Below, in pieces: positions 1-9,195 of a stretch of DNA of 64,000 nucleotides. The first letter of the stretch is position 1; each line of letters opens with the position of its first letter. Origin of the DNA: Pseudomonas sp. ICMP 561 (GTDB taxonomy: Bacteria > Pseudomonadota > Gammaproteobacteria > Pseudomonadales > Pseudomonadaceae); NCBI RefSeq assembly GCF_002699985.1, contig NZ_LKBT01000003.1, positions 62,001 to 126,000 on the forward strand. The letters are read 5' to 3'. The notes under the pieces are model-generated. The model made no database searches and was not told where the DNA came from. It was given only the letters and a program-made list of their open reading frames with translations. The translations under genes and the position numbers were made by a program.

Positions 1-477
<477 letters not shown>

Positions 478-498
478 TTTGAAGCTGGCAGAGGTCTT

Positions 499-573
499 GG
501 TAGGAGCGAACTTGTTCGCGAGGCGGCTTAAGGGTTTCACATTAAATCGCCTCGCGAACAAGTTCGCTCCTAC
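499..573. repeat. Paired inverted REP element (AACTTGTT family)
   Basis: Two inverted copies of TAGGAGCGAACTTGTTCGCG face each other across about 25 bases. It fills the thiC-cytX gap. Each arm also contains its own short palindrome (CGAACTTGTTCG), the usual REP design in Pseudomonas. Confidence 0.85.
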
Positions 574-616
574 CGGGATTCATCGCCTTTACATGTGTTC
601 CTTCTGGACTAAAGCC

Positions 617-1885
617 ATGACCACCCCCAGCACCTACTCACCCGATTCCCCTGTTCCCGCAGAAAAGCGCGTCTTCGGCGGGCGTGATCTGTTTTCTCTG
701 TGGTTTTCCCTCGGCATTGGTCTTATGGTCCTGCAAACCGGCGCGCTGTTGGCGCCAGGGCTGGGCCTGTCGGGTTCGTTGATGGCGATCTTCCTTGGCA
801 CGCTGGTGGGCGTATTGCTGCTGGCCGCGGTCGGCGTGATCGGCAGCGACACCGGTTTGTCGTCCATGGCCGCGCTGAAAGTCAGCCTGGGTAGCAAAGG
901 CGCCTCACTGCCCGCGCTGCTCAACCTGTTGCAGTTGATCGGTTGGGGTTCGTTCGAAATCATCGTCATGCGCGATGCCGCCAGTCTGCTGGGCACCCGC
1001 GCTTTTGGCGAAGGCAGCCCGTGGACCAGTCCGCTGCTCTGGACCTTGTTCTTCGGTGGACTGGCGACATTGCTGGCGGTCAGTGGCCCGCTGACGTTTG
1101 TTCGACAGATTCTGCGTAAGTGGGGCATCTGGCTGTTGCTGGCGGCTTGCCTGTGGCTGACCTGGAATCTGTTCGCCAAGGCTGATCTGGCCGCGCTTTG
1201 GGCGCAGGCCGGTGACGGATCTTTGCCCTTTGCGGTGGGCTTTGACATTGCTATCGCCATGCCGCTGTCATGGCTGCCACTGATTGCCGATTACTCACGC
1301 TTCGGCAAGCGCGCAAAAAACGTCTTCGGCGGCACCGCGCTGGGGTTCTTCATCGGTAATTTCTGGCTGATGAGCCTGGGCGTCGCTTACACCCTGGCAT
1401 TCGCGCCGAGTGGGGAAGTCAATGCGCTGTTGCTGGCGCTGGCAGGGGCGGGATTGGGGATTCCATTACTGCTGATCCTGCTCGACGAGTCGGAAAACGC
1501 TTTTGCCGATATTCACTCGGCGGCAGTGTCCAGCGGGATGCTTTCAGGGCTGAAAGTCGAGCATCTGGCGCTAGCGATTGGCGTGATCTGCACGCTGATT
1601 GCCTGCTTTGCACCCTTGGCGCAGTATCAGAACTTCCTGCTGCTCATCGGCTCGGTATTCGCGCCGTTGTTTGGCGTGGTGCTGGTGGATCACTTTGTGC
1701 TGCGAGGACGCAAAAGCCGGGCGGCTAATGTCGAGTTTCACTGGATGACCTTGTTGGCCTGGCTAGGCGGAGTCAGCACCTATCACTTGCTGGCCAATCT
1801 TTATCCGGATATCGGCGCAACACTGCCAGCGCTCATCGTCGCTGGCGTGCTGCAGTTGTTGCTGGGTAAAAAAGTTGCCGGGTAA
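617..1885 (+). CDS. cytX: Putative hydroxymethylpyrimidine transporter CytX
   Basis: A 422-residue NCS1-family permease, by family and position a proton- or sodium-coupled importer of the thiamine pyrimidine precursor. It has about 12 hydrophobic segments beginning near residue 30 (FSLWFSLGIGLMVLQTGALL) and the NCS1-type stretch PLSWLPLIADYSRF, where helices 6 and 7 are expected. The ATG at 617 is chosen because MTTPSTYSP gives a normal short cytoplasmic lead. An in-frame ATG at 593 (MCSFWTKAMTT) is possible, but upstream codons run into the REP element. The location after thiC supports the CytX name rather than a cytosine or allantoin carrier. Confidence 0.85.
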   Translation: MTTPSTYSPDSPVPAEKRVFGGRDLFSLWFSLGIGLMVLQTGALLAPGLGLSGSLMAIFLGTLVGVLLLAAVGVIGSDTGLSSMAALKVSLGSKGASLPALLNLLQLIGWGSFEIIVMRDAASLLGTRAFGEGSPWTSPLLWTLFFGGLATLLAVSGPLTFVRQILRKWGIWLLLAACLWLTWNLFAKADLAALWAQAGDGSLPFAVGFDIAIAMPLSWLPLIADYSRFGKRAKNVFGGTALGFFIGNFWLMSLGVAYTLAFAPSGEVNALLLALAGAGLGIPLLLILLDESENAFADIHSAAVSSGMLSGLKVEHLALAIGVICTLIACFAPLAQYQNFLLLIGSVFAPLFGVVLVDHFVLRGRKSRAANVEFHWMTLLAWLGGVSTYHLLANLYPDIGATLPALIVAGVLQLLLGKKVAG

Positions 1886-1890
1886 GAACC

Positions 1891-2637
1891 TCAACCGCGA
1901 CCGGGGAACAGCTCCGGTTTGAGGATGCCATTGAGCTGTGGATAAGGAATCTTCAGCTCGATGTGGCCCATGGAGTAAGGCGCGATAGTGTCCACCTGAT
2001 ACTTGAGGATGAACGCGCCGTACGTCAGGGCGATGTGCGGAGTACGTTTGAACGGCCAGGTTTTCATGAACTCAGGGTCTTCGTTCATTTTGGTCGACAA
2101 CAACCAGCCCTGATGCGCCAGTTCGGCCTTCTGCCAGAACTCGCCTTCCTTGCCCGGCACAATCATGTCGGCCAGGGTCAGCACTTTCTCTTGCGGACGT
2201 GAATAGTTGATGAACGCGCGACCTGGAGCGCCGTGTGCGCCGCCGGTCTCCAGATAGCTGGACAGTTCGACGACTACGATACCGTCATGTTGCTCGCGTA
2301 CCTTGGCTTGCAAATAGCTGGCGTTGCGGCCTTGGGAATCACGCAGGTATTGCTCTTGATACGCTTTGAGCGAGACCGGCAGCGGTCCGCTGGAATCTGT
2401 GCGAGTCAGTTGCAGCAGGGTCTTCTGCACGATGGCGTCCAGCTTGGGCTCATCGGGGAAGTGCACGGTGTCGATATTCACCAGCGGGCAATCGGCGGCG
2501 GTACAGCCCGGCTTGATCAGCTCGGACGCATCGCGCTGCACTTGCAGGGGCGCACGGTAATTGGGTTGGAGCAGGCTCTGACACGCGCCCAGCATAAGTG
2601 CCAGGCAGGCCAGTGAAGCGATCCTCAATAACGACAT
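1891..2637 (-). CDS. RsiV/DUF3298-type lipoprotein
   Basis: A 248-residue protein beginning MSLLRIASLACLALMLGAC, a lipoprotein signal with lipobox LGAC and the lipidated cysteine near residue 19, so it is probably membrane-anchored on the periplasmic side. The body (SSYLETGGAHGAPGRAFINY, then the C-terminal TIAPYSMGHIELKIPY) matches the DUF4163/DUF3298 layout of the RsiV and PdaC families, which includes lysozyme-binding proteins. The start at 2637 is preferred to the upstream in-frame ATG at 2658 because it gives a clean signal peptide. It is a single gene, convergent with cytX (5-bp gap) and divergent from nudF. Its exact ligand is unknown. Confidence 0.75.
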   Translation of the reverse strand: MSLLRIASLACLALMLGACQSLLQPNYRAPLQVQRDASELIKPGCTAADCPLVNIDTVHFPDEPKLDAIVQKTLLQLTRTDSSGPLPVSLKAYQEQYLRDSQGRNASYLQAKVREQHDGIVVVELSSYLETGGAHGAPGRAFINYSRPQEKVLTLADMIVPGKEGEFWQKAELAHQGWLLSTKMNEDPEFMKTWPFKRTPHIALTYGAFILKYQVDTIAPYSMGHIELKIPYPQLNGILKPELFPGRG

Positions 2638-2847
2638 GTTGATCCTTTGCGGTGGCAATGAAGACGGTTACGTTGTTCGAGTTCAGGCTGCTTGGACTGC
2701 AAACGGTGGCATCGGTTCGCCGCTGGGCGGATTAGAGTTCGTTTCGCCATCACCCGTCTACCCTGCATGTTCAAGAGGGGGCTGCATCTGGTTGGCGATG
2801 CGCGTTAGGATGGCGTCACGTCACGATTTACCCGAAGCGAGAGCCCA

Positions 2848-3465
2848 ATGACCGACCCGACCCGATCGACCCCGACAGCGTTTGAAATCACCAAACGGGA
2901 AAACTGCTTTCAGGGCTTTTATAGACTGGACAAAGTGATCCTGCGTCACGAGCTGTTTGCCGGTGGCCTGGGCAAGGAGATCAGTCGCGAGCTGTTCGTG
3001 CGCCACGACGCGGTGTGTGTCCTGCCTTATGACGCCAAACGTGACGAAGTGGTCTTGATCGAGCAGTTTCGCGTTGGTGCGCTGAACAAGACTGCCAACC
3101 CTTGGCTGATTGAGCTGGTCGCCGGTTTGATCGACAAAGATGAGCAGCCTGAAGAGGTTGCCCACCGTGAGGCAGAAGAGGAAGCTGATATCGTCTTCAG
3201 CGCTTTGTGGCCTATCACTAAATACTTTCCGTCGCCGGGTGGCAGCGATGAGTTCGTTCATCTGTACTTAGGGCGTTGTGAAAGCGAGGGTGCAGGGGGA
3301 TTGCACGGACTGGAGTCTGAGGGCGAAGATATCCGCGTCACCGTCTGGTCGTTCGATGACGCACTGCAAGCCGTACGTGACGGGCGAATTATCAATGCTT
3401 CGACGATTATTGCGCTGCAATGGCTGGCGTTGAATCGTGCTGAAGTCAGGGGGTTATGGTCGTGA
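2848..3465 (+). CDS. nudF: ADP-ribose pyrophosphatase NudF
   Basis: A 205-residue Nudix hydrolase that cleaves ADP-ribose to AMP and ribose 5-phosphate in the cytoplasm. The Nudix box is at about residues 97-119 (GLIDKDEQPEEVAHREAEEE), with the metal-binding RE..EE core intact. The consensus glycine after the EE pair is replaced by Asp (EEEADI). The neighbouring KYFPSPGGSDE is typical of the ADPRase subgroup. The reading frame overlaps yqiB by 10 bases, starting the conserved order nudF-yqiB-cpdA-yqiA-parE. Confidence 0.9.
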   Translation: MTDPTRSTPTAFEITKRENCFQGFYRLDKVILRHELFAGGLGKEISRELFVRHDAVCVLPYDAKRDEVVLIEQFRVGALNKTANPWLIELVAGLIDKDEQPEEVAHREAEEEADIVFSALWPITKYFPSPGGSDEFVHLYLGRCESEGAGGLHGLESEGEDIRVTVWSFDDALQAVRDGRIINASTIIALQWLALNRAEVRGLWS

Positions 3466-3908
3466 ATCCATTGCGCGAGCGCTATCGTGTTGACCTCGCC
3501 GGGCTGCAAGCCGCCTGCGAGGCCAACTATGCGCGCTTGATGCGATTGTTGCCGGACATGCGCAACGAACAACGCTCACGTCGGGTGGCGGTAACCCAGG
3601 GCGATCAAATGCTCGGCGTGCTGGCGGTTGAAGTACTCCTCGATTGTCCATACACCACGACCCTGCAAGTGCGTCAGGAACACAGCCTGCCGTGGCTGCC
3701 GGTGCCCAGCCTGGAAGTCCAGGTCTACCACGACGCGCGCATGGCCGAAGTCATCGGCGCTGAACATGCGCGGCGCTTTCGGGGGATCTATCCGTATCCC
3801 AATGCGGAGATGCATCAGCCGGATGAAAAAGCCCAGTTGAATCTGTTTCTCGGCGAGTGGCTGAGCCATTGTCTCGCTTGTGGGCATGAGTTTGAGGCGG
3901 TGCGGTAA
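3456..3908 (+). CDS. yqiB: DUF1249 family protein YqiB
   Basis: A 150-residue cytoplasmic protein with no membrane segment, recognised from the order nudF-yqiB-cpdA and from family features: the start NPLRERYRVDLAGLQAACEANYARL and the C-terminal NLFLGEWLSHCLACGHEFE. The molecular function is not established. The start ATG 3456 overlaps the end of nudF, implying translational coupling; an in-frame GTG at 3462 is the alternative. Confidence 0.85.
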   Translation: MVVNPLRERYRVDLAGLQAACEANYARLMRLLPDMRNEQRSRRVAVTQGDQMLGVLAVEVLLDCPYTTTLQVRQEHSLPWLPVPSLEVQVYHDARMAEVIGAEHARRFRGIYPYPNAEMHQPDEKAQLNLFLGEWLSHCLACGHEFEAVR

Positions 3909-3979
3909 GCGTTGTATTCGTCTCGCAGCAAACGTGGTTTCCATTAAAAAATGCAAACCTTAGAATTGAAATGCTTATC

Positions 3980-4068
3980 TGTAGGAGTGAGCTTGCTCGC
4001 GATAGCGGCCTGTAATTCAAATATCCTCTAAGTGATAGACCGCTATCGCGAGCAAGCTCACTCCTACA
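3980..4068. repeat. Paired inverted REP element (GAGCTTGCTCGCG family)
   Basis: Inverted arms of TGTAGGAGTGAGCTTGCTCG separated by about 30 bases. It occupies the middle of the 341-base gap between yqiB and cpdA. The rest of that gap, about 180 bases before cpdA, shows no convincing gene. Confidence 0.9.
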
Positions 4069-4249
4069 GGTCCAATGTTTGCAGCGAGATAGTGTCGTGT
4101 CGGGATACCGAGGCCGATTCATGTGGATGCGTACAAGAGAGAAATCTTCTCTATAAGCCTTCGTAACTGAGACCTGCCACTCATTCCCGTATTTGCCGAC
4201 CTGATCGCTTCCCACCATAATCGCCAGACTCTGCCCAAGGAGATGGCTT

Positions 4250-5056
4250 TTGCCCAACGTCCCCGTTAACGACTCAGTCCTGTTGGTCCAGCTGTCCGAC
4301 AGCCATTTGTTCGCCAATGCGGACGGTACGCTGCTGGGGATGTGTACCCGCGACAGTCTGCAAAAAGTCATTGAGTTGGTGTTGGCCGAACAGCCGCAGG
4401 TCGATCTGGTGGTTGCCAGTGGCGATGTTTCCCAGGACGGCAGTGTTGAGTCTTATGAGGCGTTCCGTCGGTTGAGTGGGGAGATCGATGCGCCTAAGCG
4501 CTGGTTCCCCGGCAATCATGATGAATCCGTGGAAATGCGCCAGGCAGCGCAACAAAGCGACTTGCTCGACCCGGTCATCGATATTGGCAATTGGCGAGTG
4601 ACATTGCTGGATTCCTCGGTACCGGGTTCCGTACCCGGGTATTTGTCTGATCAGCAACTGCAGTTGCTGGTCCAGTCATTGAGTGAAGCGCCCGAGCGAC
4701 ATCATCTGGTGTGTCTGCATCACAATCCGGTGCAGATTGGCTGCGAGTGGATGAACCCCATCGGCCTGCGTAATCCCGACGCGCTGTTTGCGGTCCTGGA
4801 GCGTTTTCCACAGGTGCGAGCAGTGCTCTGGGGGCATGTTCATCAGGAATATGACCAGATGCGCGATACCGTCCGGCTGCTGGCGTCGCCTTCAACCTGC
4901 ATTCAGTTCGCGCCCGGTAGCGTTGATTTCAAAGTTGATACCACCGCTCCGGGCTACCGCTGGCTGCGTCTTTACAACGATGGGACGCTGGAAACCGGCG
5001 TATCCCGGGTGGTTGGCCTGGATTTCGAAGTGGATTACGGCGGCAAGGGCTACTGA
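4250..5056 (+). CDS. cpdA: 3',5'-cyclic AMP phosphodiesterase CpdA
   Basis: A 268-residue calcineurin-like metallophosphoesterase that hydrolyses cAMP and so limits cAMP-Vfr/Crp signalling. All metal-binding blocks are visible: LSDSH near residue 15, SGDVSQDG near 60, PGNHDE near 85, CLHHNPV near 160 and GHVHQEY near 200. The start is a TTG: AAGGAGA at 4237-4243 is well spaced from TTG 4250, and MPNVPVNDSVLLVQLSDSH fits the expected N-terminus. The ATG at 4243 is out of frame. It is followed by yqiA. Confidence 0.95.
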   Translation: MPNVPVNDSVLLVQLSDSHLFANADGTLLGMCTRDSLQKVIELVLAEQPQVDLVVASGDVSQDGSVESYEAFRRLSGEIDAPKRWFPGNHDESVEMRQAAQQSDLLDPVIDIGNWRVTLLDSSVPGSVPGYLSDQQLQLLVQSLSEAPERHHLVCLHHNPVQIGCEWMNPIGLRNPDALFAVLERFPQVRAVLWGHVHQEYDQMRDTVRLLASPSTCIQFAPGSVDFKVDTTAPGYRWLRLYNDGTLETGVSRVVGLDFEVDYGGKGY

Positions 5057-5152
5057 TCTTTTTGGCGTGATACACACCTGTGCGAGTCTTTCAGCGTTAG
5101 TCCCTGTAAACTGCGCGGCTTTGCACCACTCAGTGATTCAGGAGCGGACGGC

Positions 5153-5770
5153 GTGACCAGTGAAAACCCCACACTGCTTTATATCCACGGCCTGAACAGT
5201 TCGGCGCTGTCGAAAAAAGCCACTCAACTGATCGCGCTGATGCGCTCGCTGGGGTTGAGTGAGCAGGTGCGTGTCCCTGAATTGCATCACCATCCGCGTC
5301 ACGCCATGGTTCAGCTCGAATCCGCTATCGAAGAGCTGGGGCGGCCATTGCTGGTCGGCAGCTCGCTCGGCGGCTACTATGCGACACACCTGGCGCAGCG
5401 TCACGGCCTCAAAGCCGTGCTGATCAACCCGGCAGTCAACCCGCACCAGCTGTTCGACGGATTTGTCGGTACGCAGCAAAACCTTTATACCGGCGAAACC
5501 TGGGAGCTGACCCACGACCACGTCAAGGCTCTGGCCGAACTGGAAGTACCAGCACCTCAGGACCCCACGCGTATTCAGGTCTGGCTGCAAACCGGGGATG
5601 AGACCCTTGATTATCGCCGCGCCGAATCGTTTTATCGTGCATGCGCCTTGCGTATTCAGGCCGGCGGCGACCACAGTTACCAAGGCTTTGCCGGGCAATT
5701 GCCCGCATTGTTGAGCTTTGCCGGATTCGCCCCTGAGTTGTTACAGGCGCTGGATGTTTCGATGCTTTGA
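5153..5770 (+). CDS. yqiA: Esterase YqiA
   Basis: A 205-residue small alpha/beta-hydrolase of the UPF0227/YqiA family. The N-terminal strand LLYIHGLNSS gives the oxyanion region, GSSLGGYYA near residue 70 contains the nucleophile serine, and the C-terminal GGDHSYQGF holds the likely catalytic histidine. YqiA of E. coli hydrolyses short acyl and palmitoyl-CoA esters in vitro; its physiological substrate is unclear. The start is GTG at 5153, with GGAG 8 bases upstream. The gene sits between cpdA and parE, as in enterobacteria. Confidence 0.9.
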   Translation: MTSENPTLLYIHGLNSSALSKKATQLIALMRSLGLSEQVRVPELHHHPRHAMVQLESAIEELGRPLLVGSSLGGYYATHLAQRHGLKAVLINPAVNPHQLFDGFVGTQQNLYTGETWELTHDHVKALAELEVPAPQDPTRIQVWLQTGDETLDYRRAESFYRACALRIQAGGDHSYQGFAGQLPALLSFAGFAPELLQALDVSML

Positions 5771-5788
5771 ATGTATAGCCGGATTAAA

Positions 5789-5863
5789 TGTAGGAGCTGC
5801 CGAAGGCTGCGATTGGTTCGAAAGCCTGGCGTAGGCGGATCGCAGCCTTCGGCAGCTCCTACA
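5789..5863. repeat. Paired inverted REP element (GCTGCCGAAGGCTGCG family)
   Basis: Inverted arms of TGTAGGAGCTGCCGAAGGCT flank a short spacer between yqiA and parE. The same family recurs at 24023 and 25785. Confidence 0.9.
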
Positions 5864-5908
5864 GGTTTTCAACTCTGTAACCCCACGAACAACTGATGAC
5901 GAGACCCC

Positions 5909-7813
5909 ATGGCCAATCCCAGCGCTAGCTCTTATAACGCAGACGCCATCGAAGTCCTCTCGGGCCTCGACCCGGTTCGAAAGCGTCCGGGCATGTACAC
6001 CGACACTTCGCGACCGAACCACCTTGCCCAGGAAGTCATCGACAACAGCGTCGACGAAGCGCTGGCCGGGCATGCCAAATCGGTGCAGGTCATCCTGCAT
6101 GCCGATAACTCGCTGGAAGTGTCCGACGATGGTCGCGGCATGCCGGTGGATATTCACCCGGAGGAAGGCGTTTCGGGTGTCGAGCTGATCCTCACCAAGC
6201 TTCACGCGGGCGGCAAGTTCTCCAACAAGAACTACCAGTTCTCCGGCGGTCTTCACGGTGTGGGTATTTCCGTGGTCAACGCGCTGTCGACCCTGGTCAA
6301 GGTTCGGGTCAAGCGCGATGGCAACGAATACGAAATGTCCTTCACCGACGGCTACAAGGCGTCGGAGCTGGAAGTTGTCGGGACGGTCGGTAAACGCAAC
6401 ACCGGGACGAGCGTTTATTTCTCGCCGGACCCCAAGTATTTCGATACCCCGAAGTTTTCGGTCAGCCGTCTCAAGCATGTGCTCAAGGCCAAGGCCGTAC
6501 TGTGTCCGGGGCTGCTGGTCAGCTTTGAGGACAAAGCCACCGGCGAGAAAGTCGAATGGCATTACGAAGACGGCCTGCGTTCCTACTTGCAGGACTCGGT
6601 CAGCGACTTCCTGCGCCTGCCGGACGAACCGTTCTGCGGTAGTTTTGCCGGTAATAAAGAAGCGGTCGACTGGGCGCTGCTCTGGTTGCCGGAAGGCGGC
6701 GACAGCGTTCAGGAAAGCTACGTCAACCTGATCCCGACGGCGCAAGGCGGCACTCATGTCAACGGTCTGCGTCAGGGCTTGCTTGATGCGATGCGCGAGT
6801 TCTGCGAATACCGCAATCTGCTGCCGCGTGGCGTGAAGCTCGCGCCGGAAGATGTCTGGGAGCGCATTGCTTTCGTTCTCTCGATGAAAATGCAGGAACC
6901 GCAGTTCTCTGGCCAGACCAAAGAGCGCTTGTCTTCTCGTGAAGCGGCGGCGTTTGTGTCAGGTGTCGTCAAAGATGCTTTCAGCCTGTGGCTCAATGCC
7001 AACTCCGATCTGGGCATGCAACTGGCCGAATTGGCGATCAACAACGCCGGTCGCCGACTCAAGGCCAGCAAGAAGGTCGAGCGCAAGCGCATTACTCAAG
7101 GTCCGGCGTTGCCTGGCAAGCTGGCTGATTGCGCCGGGCAAGACCCGATGCGTTCCGAGCTGTTCCTGGTGGAAGGTGACTCCGCTGGCGGTTCGGCCAA
7201 GCAGGCGCGGGACAAGGAGTTTCAGGCGATCCTGCCGTTGCGCGGCAAGATCCTCAACACGTGGGAAGTCGATGGCGGCGAAGTGCTTGCCAGCCAGGAA
7301 GTCCACAACATTGCCGTCGCCATAGGTGTCGATCCGGGCGCCGCGGACATGAGCCAGCTGCGCTACGGCAAGATCTGCATCCTTGCCGACGCCGACTCCG
7401 ATGGTTTGCACATTGCGACCTTGTTGTGCGCGTTGTTCGTCCAGCATTTCCGCCCGCTTGTGGATGCAGGGCACGTGTATGTCGCCATGCCGCCGCTGTA
7501 CCGCATCGACTTGGGTAAAGAGATTTACTACGCGCTGGACGAAGCCGAGCGCGACGGGATTCTGGACCGTCTGGTGGCCGAGAAGAAACGCGGCAAGCCG
7601 CAGGTCACTCGATTCAAAGGTCTGGGTGAAATGAACCCGCCACAGCTGCGTGAAACCACCATGGACCCGAACACTCGCCGTCTGGTGCAACTGACGCTGG
7701 ATGATTTCGAGGTGGCTTCGGAAATGATGGACATGTTGCTGGCCAAAAAGCGCGCCGGCGATCGCAAAAACTGGCTGGAGTCCAAAGGCAACCTTGCCGA
7801 GGTTCTGACCTGA
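5909..7813 (+). CDS. parE: DNA topoisomerase IV subunit B ParE
   Basis: A 634-residue ATPase subunit of topoisomerase IV, which with ParC decatenates daughter chromosomes. The GHKL ATPase motifs are present: EVIDNSVDEALAGHA near residue 38, DDGRGMPVD near 73 and GGLHGVGISVVNALS near 112. The TOPRIM domain shows LVEGDSAGGSAKQARD near 420 and DADSDGLHIATLL near 495. Length is normal for Pseudomonas ParE. Its TGA overlaps an ATG (TGATG at 7811-7815), a coupling arrangement discussed under the REP array finding. Confidence 0.98.
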   Translation: MANPSASSYNADAIEVLSGLDPVRKRPGMYTDTSRPNHLAQEVIDNSVDEALAGHAKSVQVILHADNSLEVSDDGRGMPVDIHPEEGVSGVELILTKLHAGGKFSNKNYQFSGGLHGVGISVVNALSTLVKVRVKRDGNEYEMSFTDGYKASELEVVGTVGKRNTGTSVYFSPDPKYFDTPKFSVSRLKHVLKAKAVLCPGLLVSFEDKATGEKVEWHYEDGLRSYLQDSVSDFLRLPDEPFCGSFAGNKEAVDWALLWLPEGGDSVQESYVNLIPTAQGGTHVNGLRQGLLDAMREFCEYRNLLPRGVKLAPEDVWERIAFVLSMKMQEPQFSGQTKERLSSREAAAFVSGVVKDAFSLWLNANSDLGMQLAELAINNAGRRLKASKKVERKRITQGPALPGKLADCAGQDPMRSELFLVEGDSAGGSAKQARDKEFQAILPLRGKILNTWEVDGGEVLASQEVHNIAVAIGVDPGAADMSQLRYGKICILADADSDGLHIATLLCALFVQHFRPLVDAGHVYVAMPPLYRIDLGKEIYYALDEAERDGILDRLVAEKKRGKPQVTRFKGLGEMNPPQLRETTMDPNTRRLVQLTLDDFEVASEMMDMLLAKKRAGDRKNWLESKGNLAEVLT

Positions 7814-7859
7814 TGCAAATCGCCCCGGTGTCCCTGACACCGCGCGATAGCGCCAAACC

Positions 7860-8214
7860 TGCAGAAGTGCGCTTGCCCGCGATGGGGGTGTGCCAGTCGA
7901 TGGATGTTGCGCCTGATCGACCGAATCGCGAGCAAGCTCACTCCTACAGAATCGCGCGTTTGATACAAAACTGCGTAGTACGCACGACCTCTGTAGGAGC
8001 GCGCTTGCCCGCGATGGAGGTGTGTCAGTCGACGCATGTTGTGACTGATCGACCGGATCGCGGGCAAGCGCGCTCCTACAGGATTGCGCGTTTGATACAA
8101 AACTGCGTAGTACGCACGACCGCTGTAGGAGCGCGCTTGCCCGCGATGGAGGTGTGTCAGTCGATGCATGTCGCGACTGATCGGCCGGATCGCGGGCAAG
8201 CGCGCTCCGACAGG
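7860..8214. repeat. Tandem REP array, 132-bp period, about 2.7 units
   Basis: Units begin at 7860, 7992 and 8124. Each holds two inverted REP arms (GTAGGAGCGCGCTTGCCCGC) around a spacer, followed by a 40-base linker ending in GTAGTACGCACGACC; the last unit lacks the linker. Unit 1 is the most diverged and has the other REP type (GAGCAAGCTCACTCC) on its right arm. Because 132 is a multiple of three, a reading frame stays open through the whole array from 7813. Confidence 0.93.
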
Positions 8215-8220
8215 AGATAT

Positions 8221-9195
8221 GTGTGGGGCGGGCTGCTTGCAGCTCTGCTGGCCGCGCCGGCATTCGCAGCCCCTCTACCAGAGCTGACGCTCGTCTCCGA
8301 GCATCCCGTAGACAGCATGGTCGGGGGTAACCTGTCAGGCCTGGCAATGTGCAACGGCCAGTTATGGGCAATTTCGGACCGCGATGACGACTTGCTCTAC
8401 CGCATGGATATGACGAAAACCGTCTGGCAGGCCCAGTCGGAAAAGATTGATGTACCGCCTGCGCCGGAGAGCGATTTACCCGCCAACCTGCGTTCATTGG
8501 CCAAACTGTCGTCCTTCGTCCGCGGTGGCAGTCTGGATTTCGAAGGCATCAGTTGCGACGCGGCGGGCAATAAATATGTCGTCAGCGAAGCGCATGCCGA
8601 GGTCCTCAAGGTGCCCGTGGAAGGAAACCCGGGCTGGTTGAAATTGCCGAGCGAGTTGGTCGCACAGGCGCGTGCCAAGGGCATGTTGCAACACTTCAAC
8701 GCCATTTTCGAAGGCTTGGCTGTCAGCCCCCAGGGTGATCGCTTGTGGCTGGCTGCCGAACGCGAGCAGCGCGGTTTACTGGTAGTCAGCCGCGAGTCGG
8801 ATGCCTGGCGCTGCAAAGGCAGTTGCGTCTTGCGGACTGAACCCGGCAAAGAAGTGTTGCCGCCTCAAGTGGGTGGCAAATCGGTATCCCGTGATTTCGC
8901 GGATCTGTCACTGTTCAACGGCAAGCTGTTTACCTTGGAGCGTTCGGCTTATCGCATCTGTCGGCGCGATCTGGAAACCGGCAAGACCGAGCAGTGCTGG
9001 TCGTTCGCCAAAGAAGCCCTGATGCCGAATCGACTTTATGATCAGGCGTTTGGCCTGACTGAAGCACTGGTCGTCGACGAGACGGGTGCCTGGATTGGTG
9101 TCGACAACAATTTTGGCAAGCGCGCTGATGGCGAGGAACGCCCGATTGTGTGGCGTTTCGCGGCTCCTGCGGGTGGCTGGAGTGCTAAACCGTGA
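8221..9195 (+). CDS. Esterase-like activity of phytase family protein, secreted
   Basis: About 324 residues as drawn. The hydrophobic stretch WGGLLAALLAAPAFA followed by APLPELTL is a signal peptide with a signal peptidase I site. The body (FEGISCDAAGNKYVVSEAH, AIFEGLAVSPQGDRLWLAAERE, DFADLSLFNGKLFTLERSAYRI) has the repeated beta-propeller blade pattern of the phytase-like family (PF13449). The substrate is unknown. The start is uncertain because the REP array abuts it. GTG 8221 has AGGAG 4 bases upstream but no charged n-region. ATG 8164, inside the array, has GGAGG 11 bases upstream and would include RR before the hydrophobic core. The frame is also open from ATG 7813. It overlaps the next gene by 4 bases. 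Confidence 0.75.
   Translation: MWGGLLAALLAAPAFAAPLPELTLVSEHPVDSMVGGNLSGLAMCNGQLWAISDRDDDLLYRMDMTKTVWQAQSEKIDVPPAPESDLPANLRSLAKLSSFVRGGSLDFEGISCDAAGNKYVVSEAHAEVLKVPVEGNPGWLKLPSELVAQARAKGMLQHFNAIFEGLAVSPQGDRLWLAAEREQRGLLVVSRESDAWRCKGSCVLRTEPGKEVLPPQVGGKSVSRDFADLSLFNGKLFTLERSAYRICRRDLETGKTEQCWSFAKEALMPNRLYDQAFGLTEALVVDETGAWIGVDNNFGKRADGEERPIVWRFAAPAGGWSAKP

Noticed and set aside
634..1260. 208-residue open frame on the minus strand within cytX
   Set aside because: Antisense shadow of a clearly coding permease; composition (Ser/Pro/Arg-rich) is typical of GC-rich shadow frames.
7860..8214. CRISPR array
   Set aside because: The 132-bp units contain internal inverted REP arms, spacers are near-identical between units, and no cas genes are present.
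7813..8220. 136-codon extension of the phytase-like protein encoded by REP units
   Set aside because: It would bury the signal peptide behind repeats; kept only as an alternative in the array finding, not as the annotated start.
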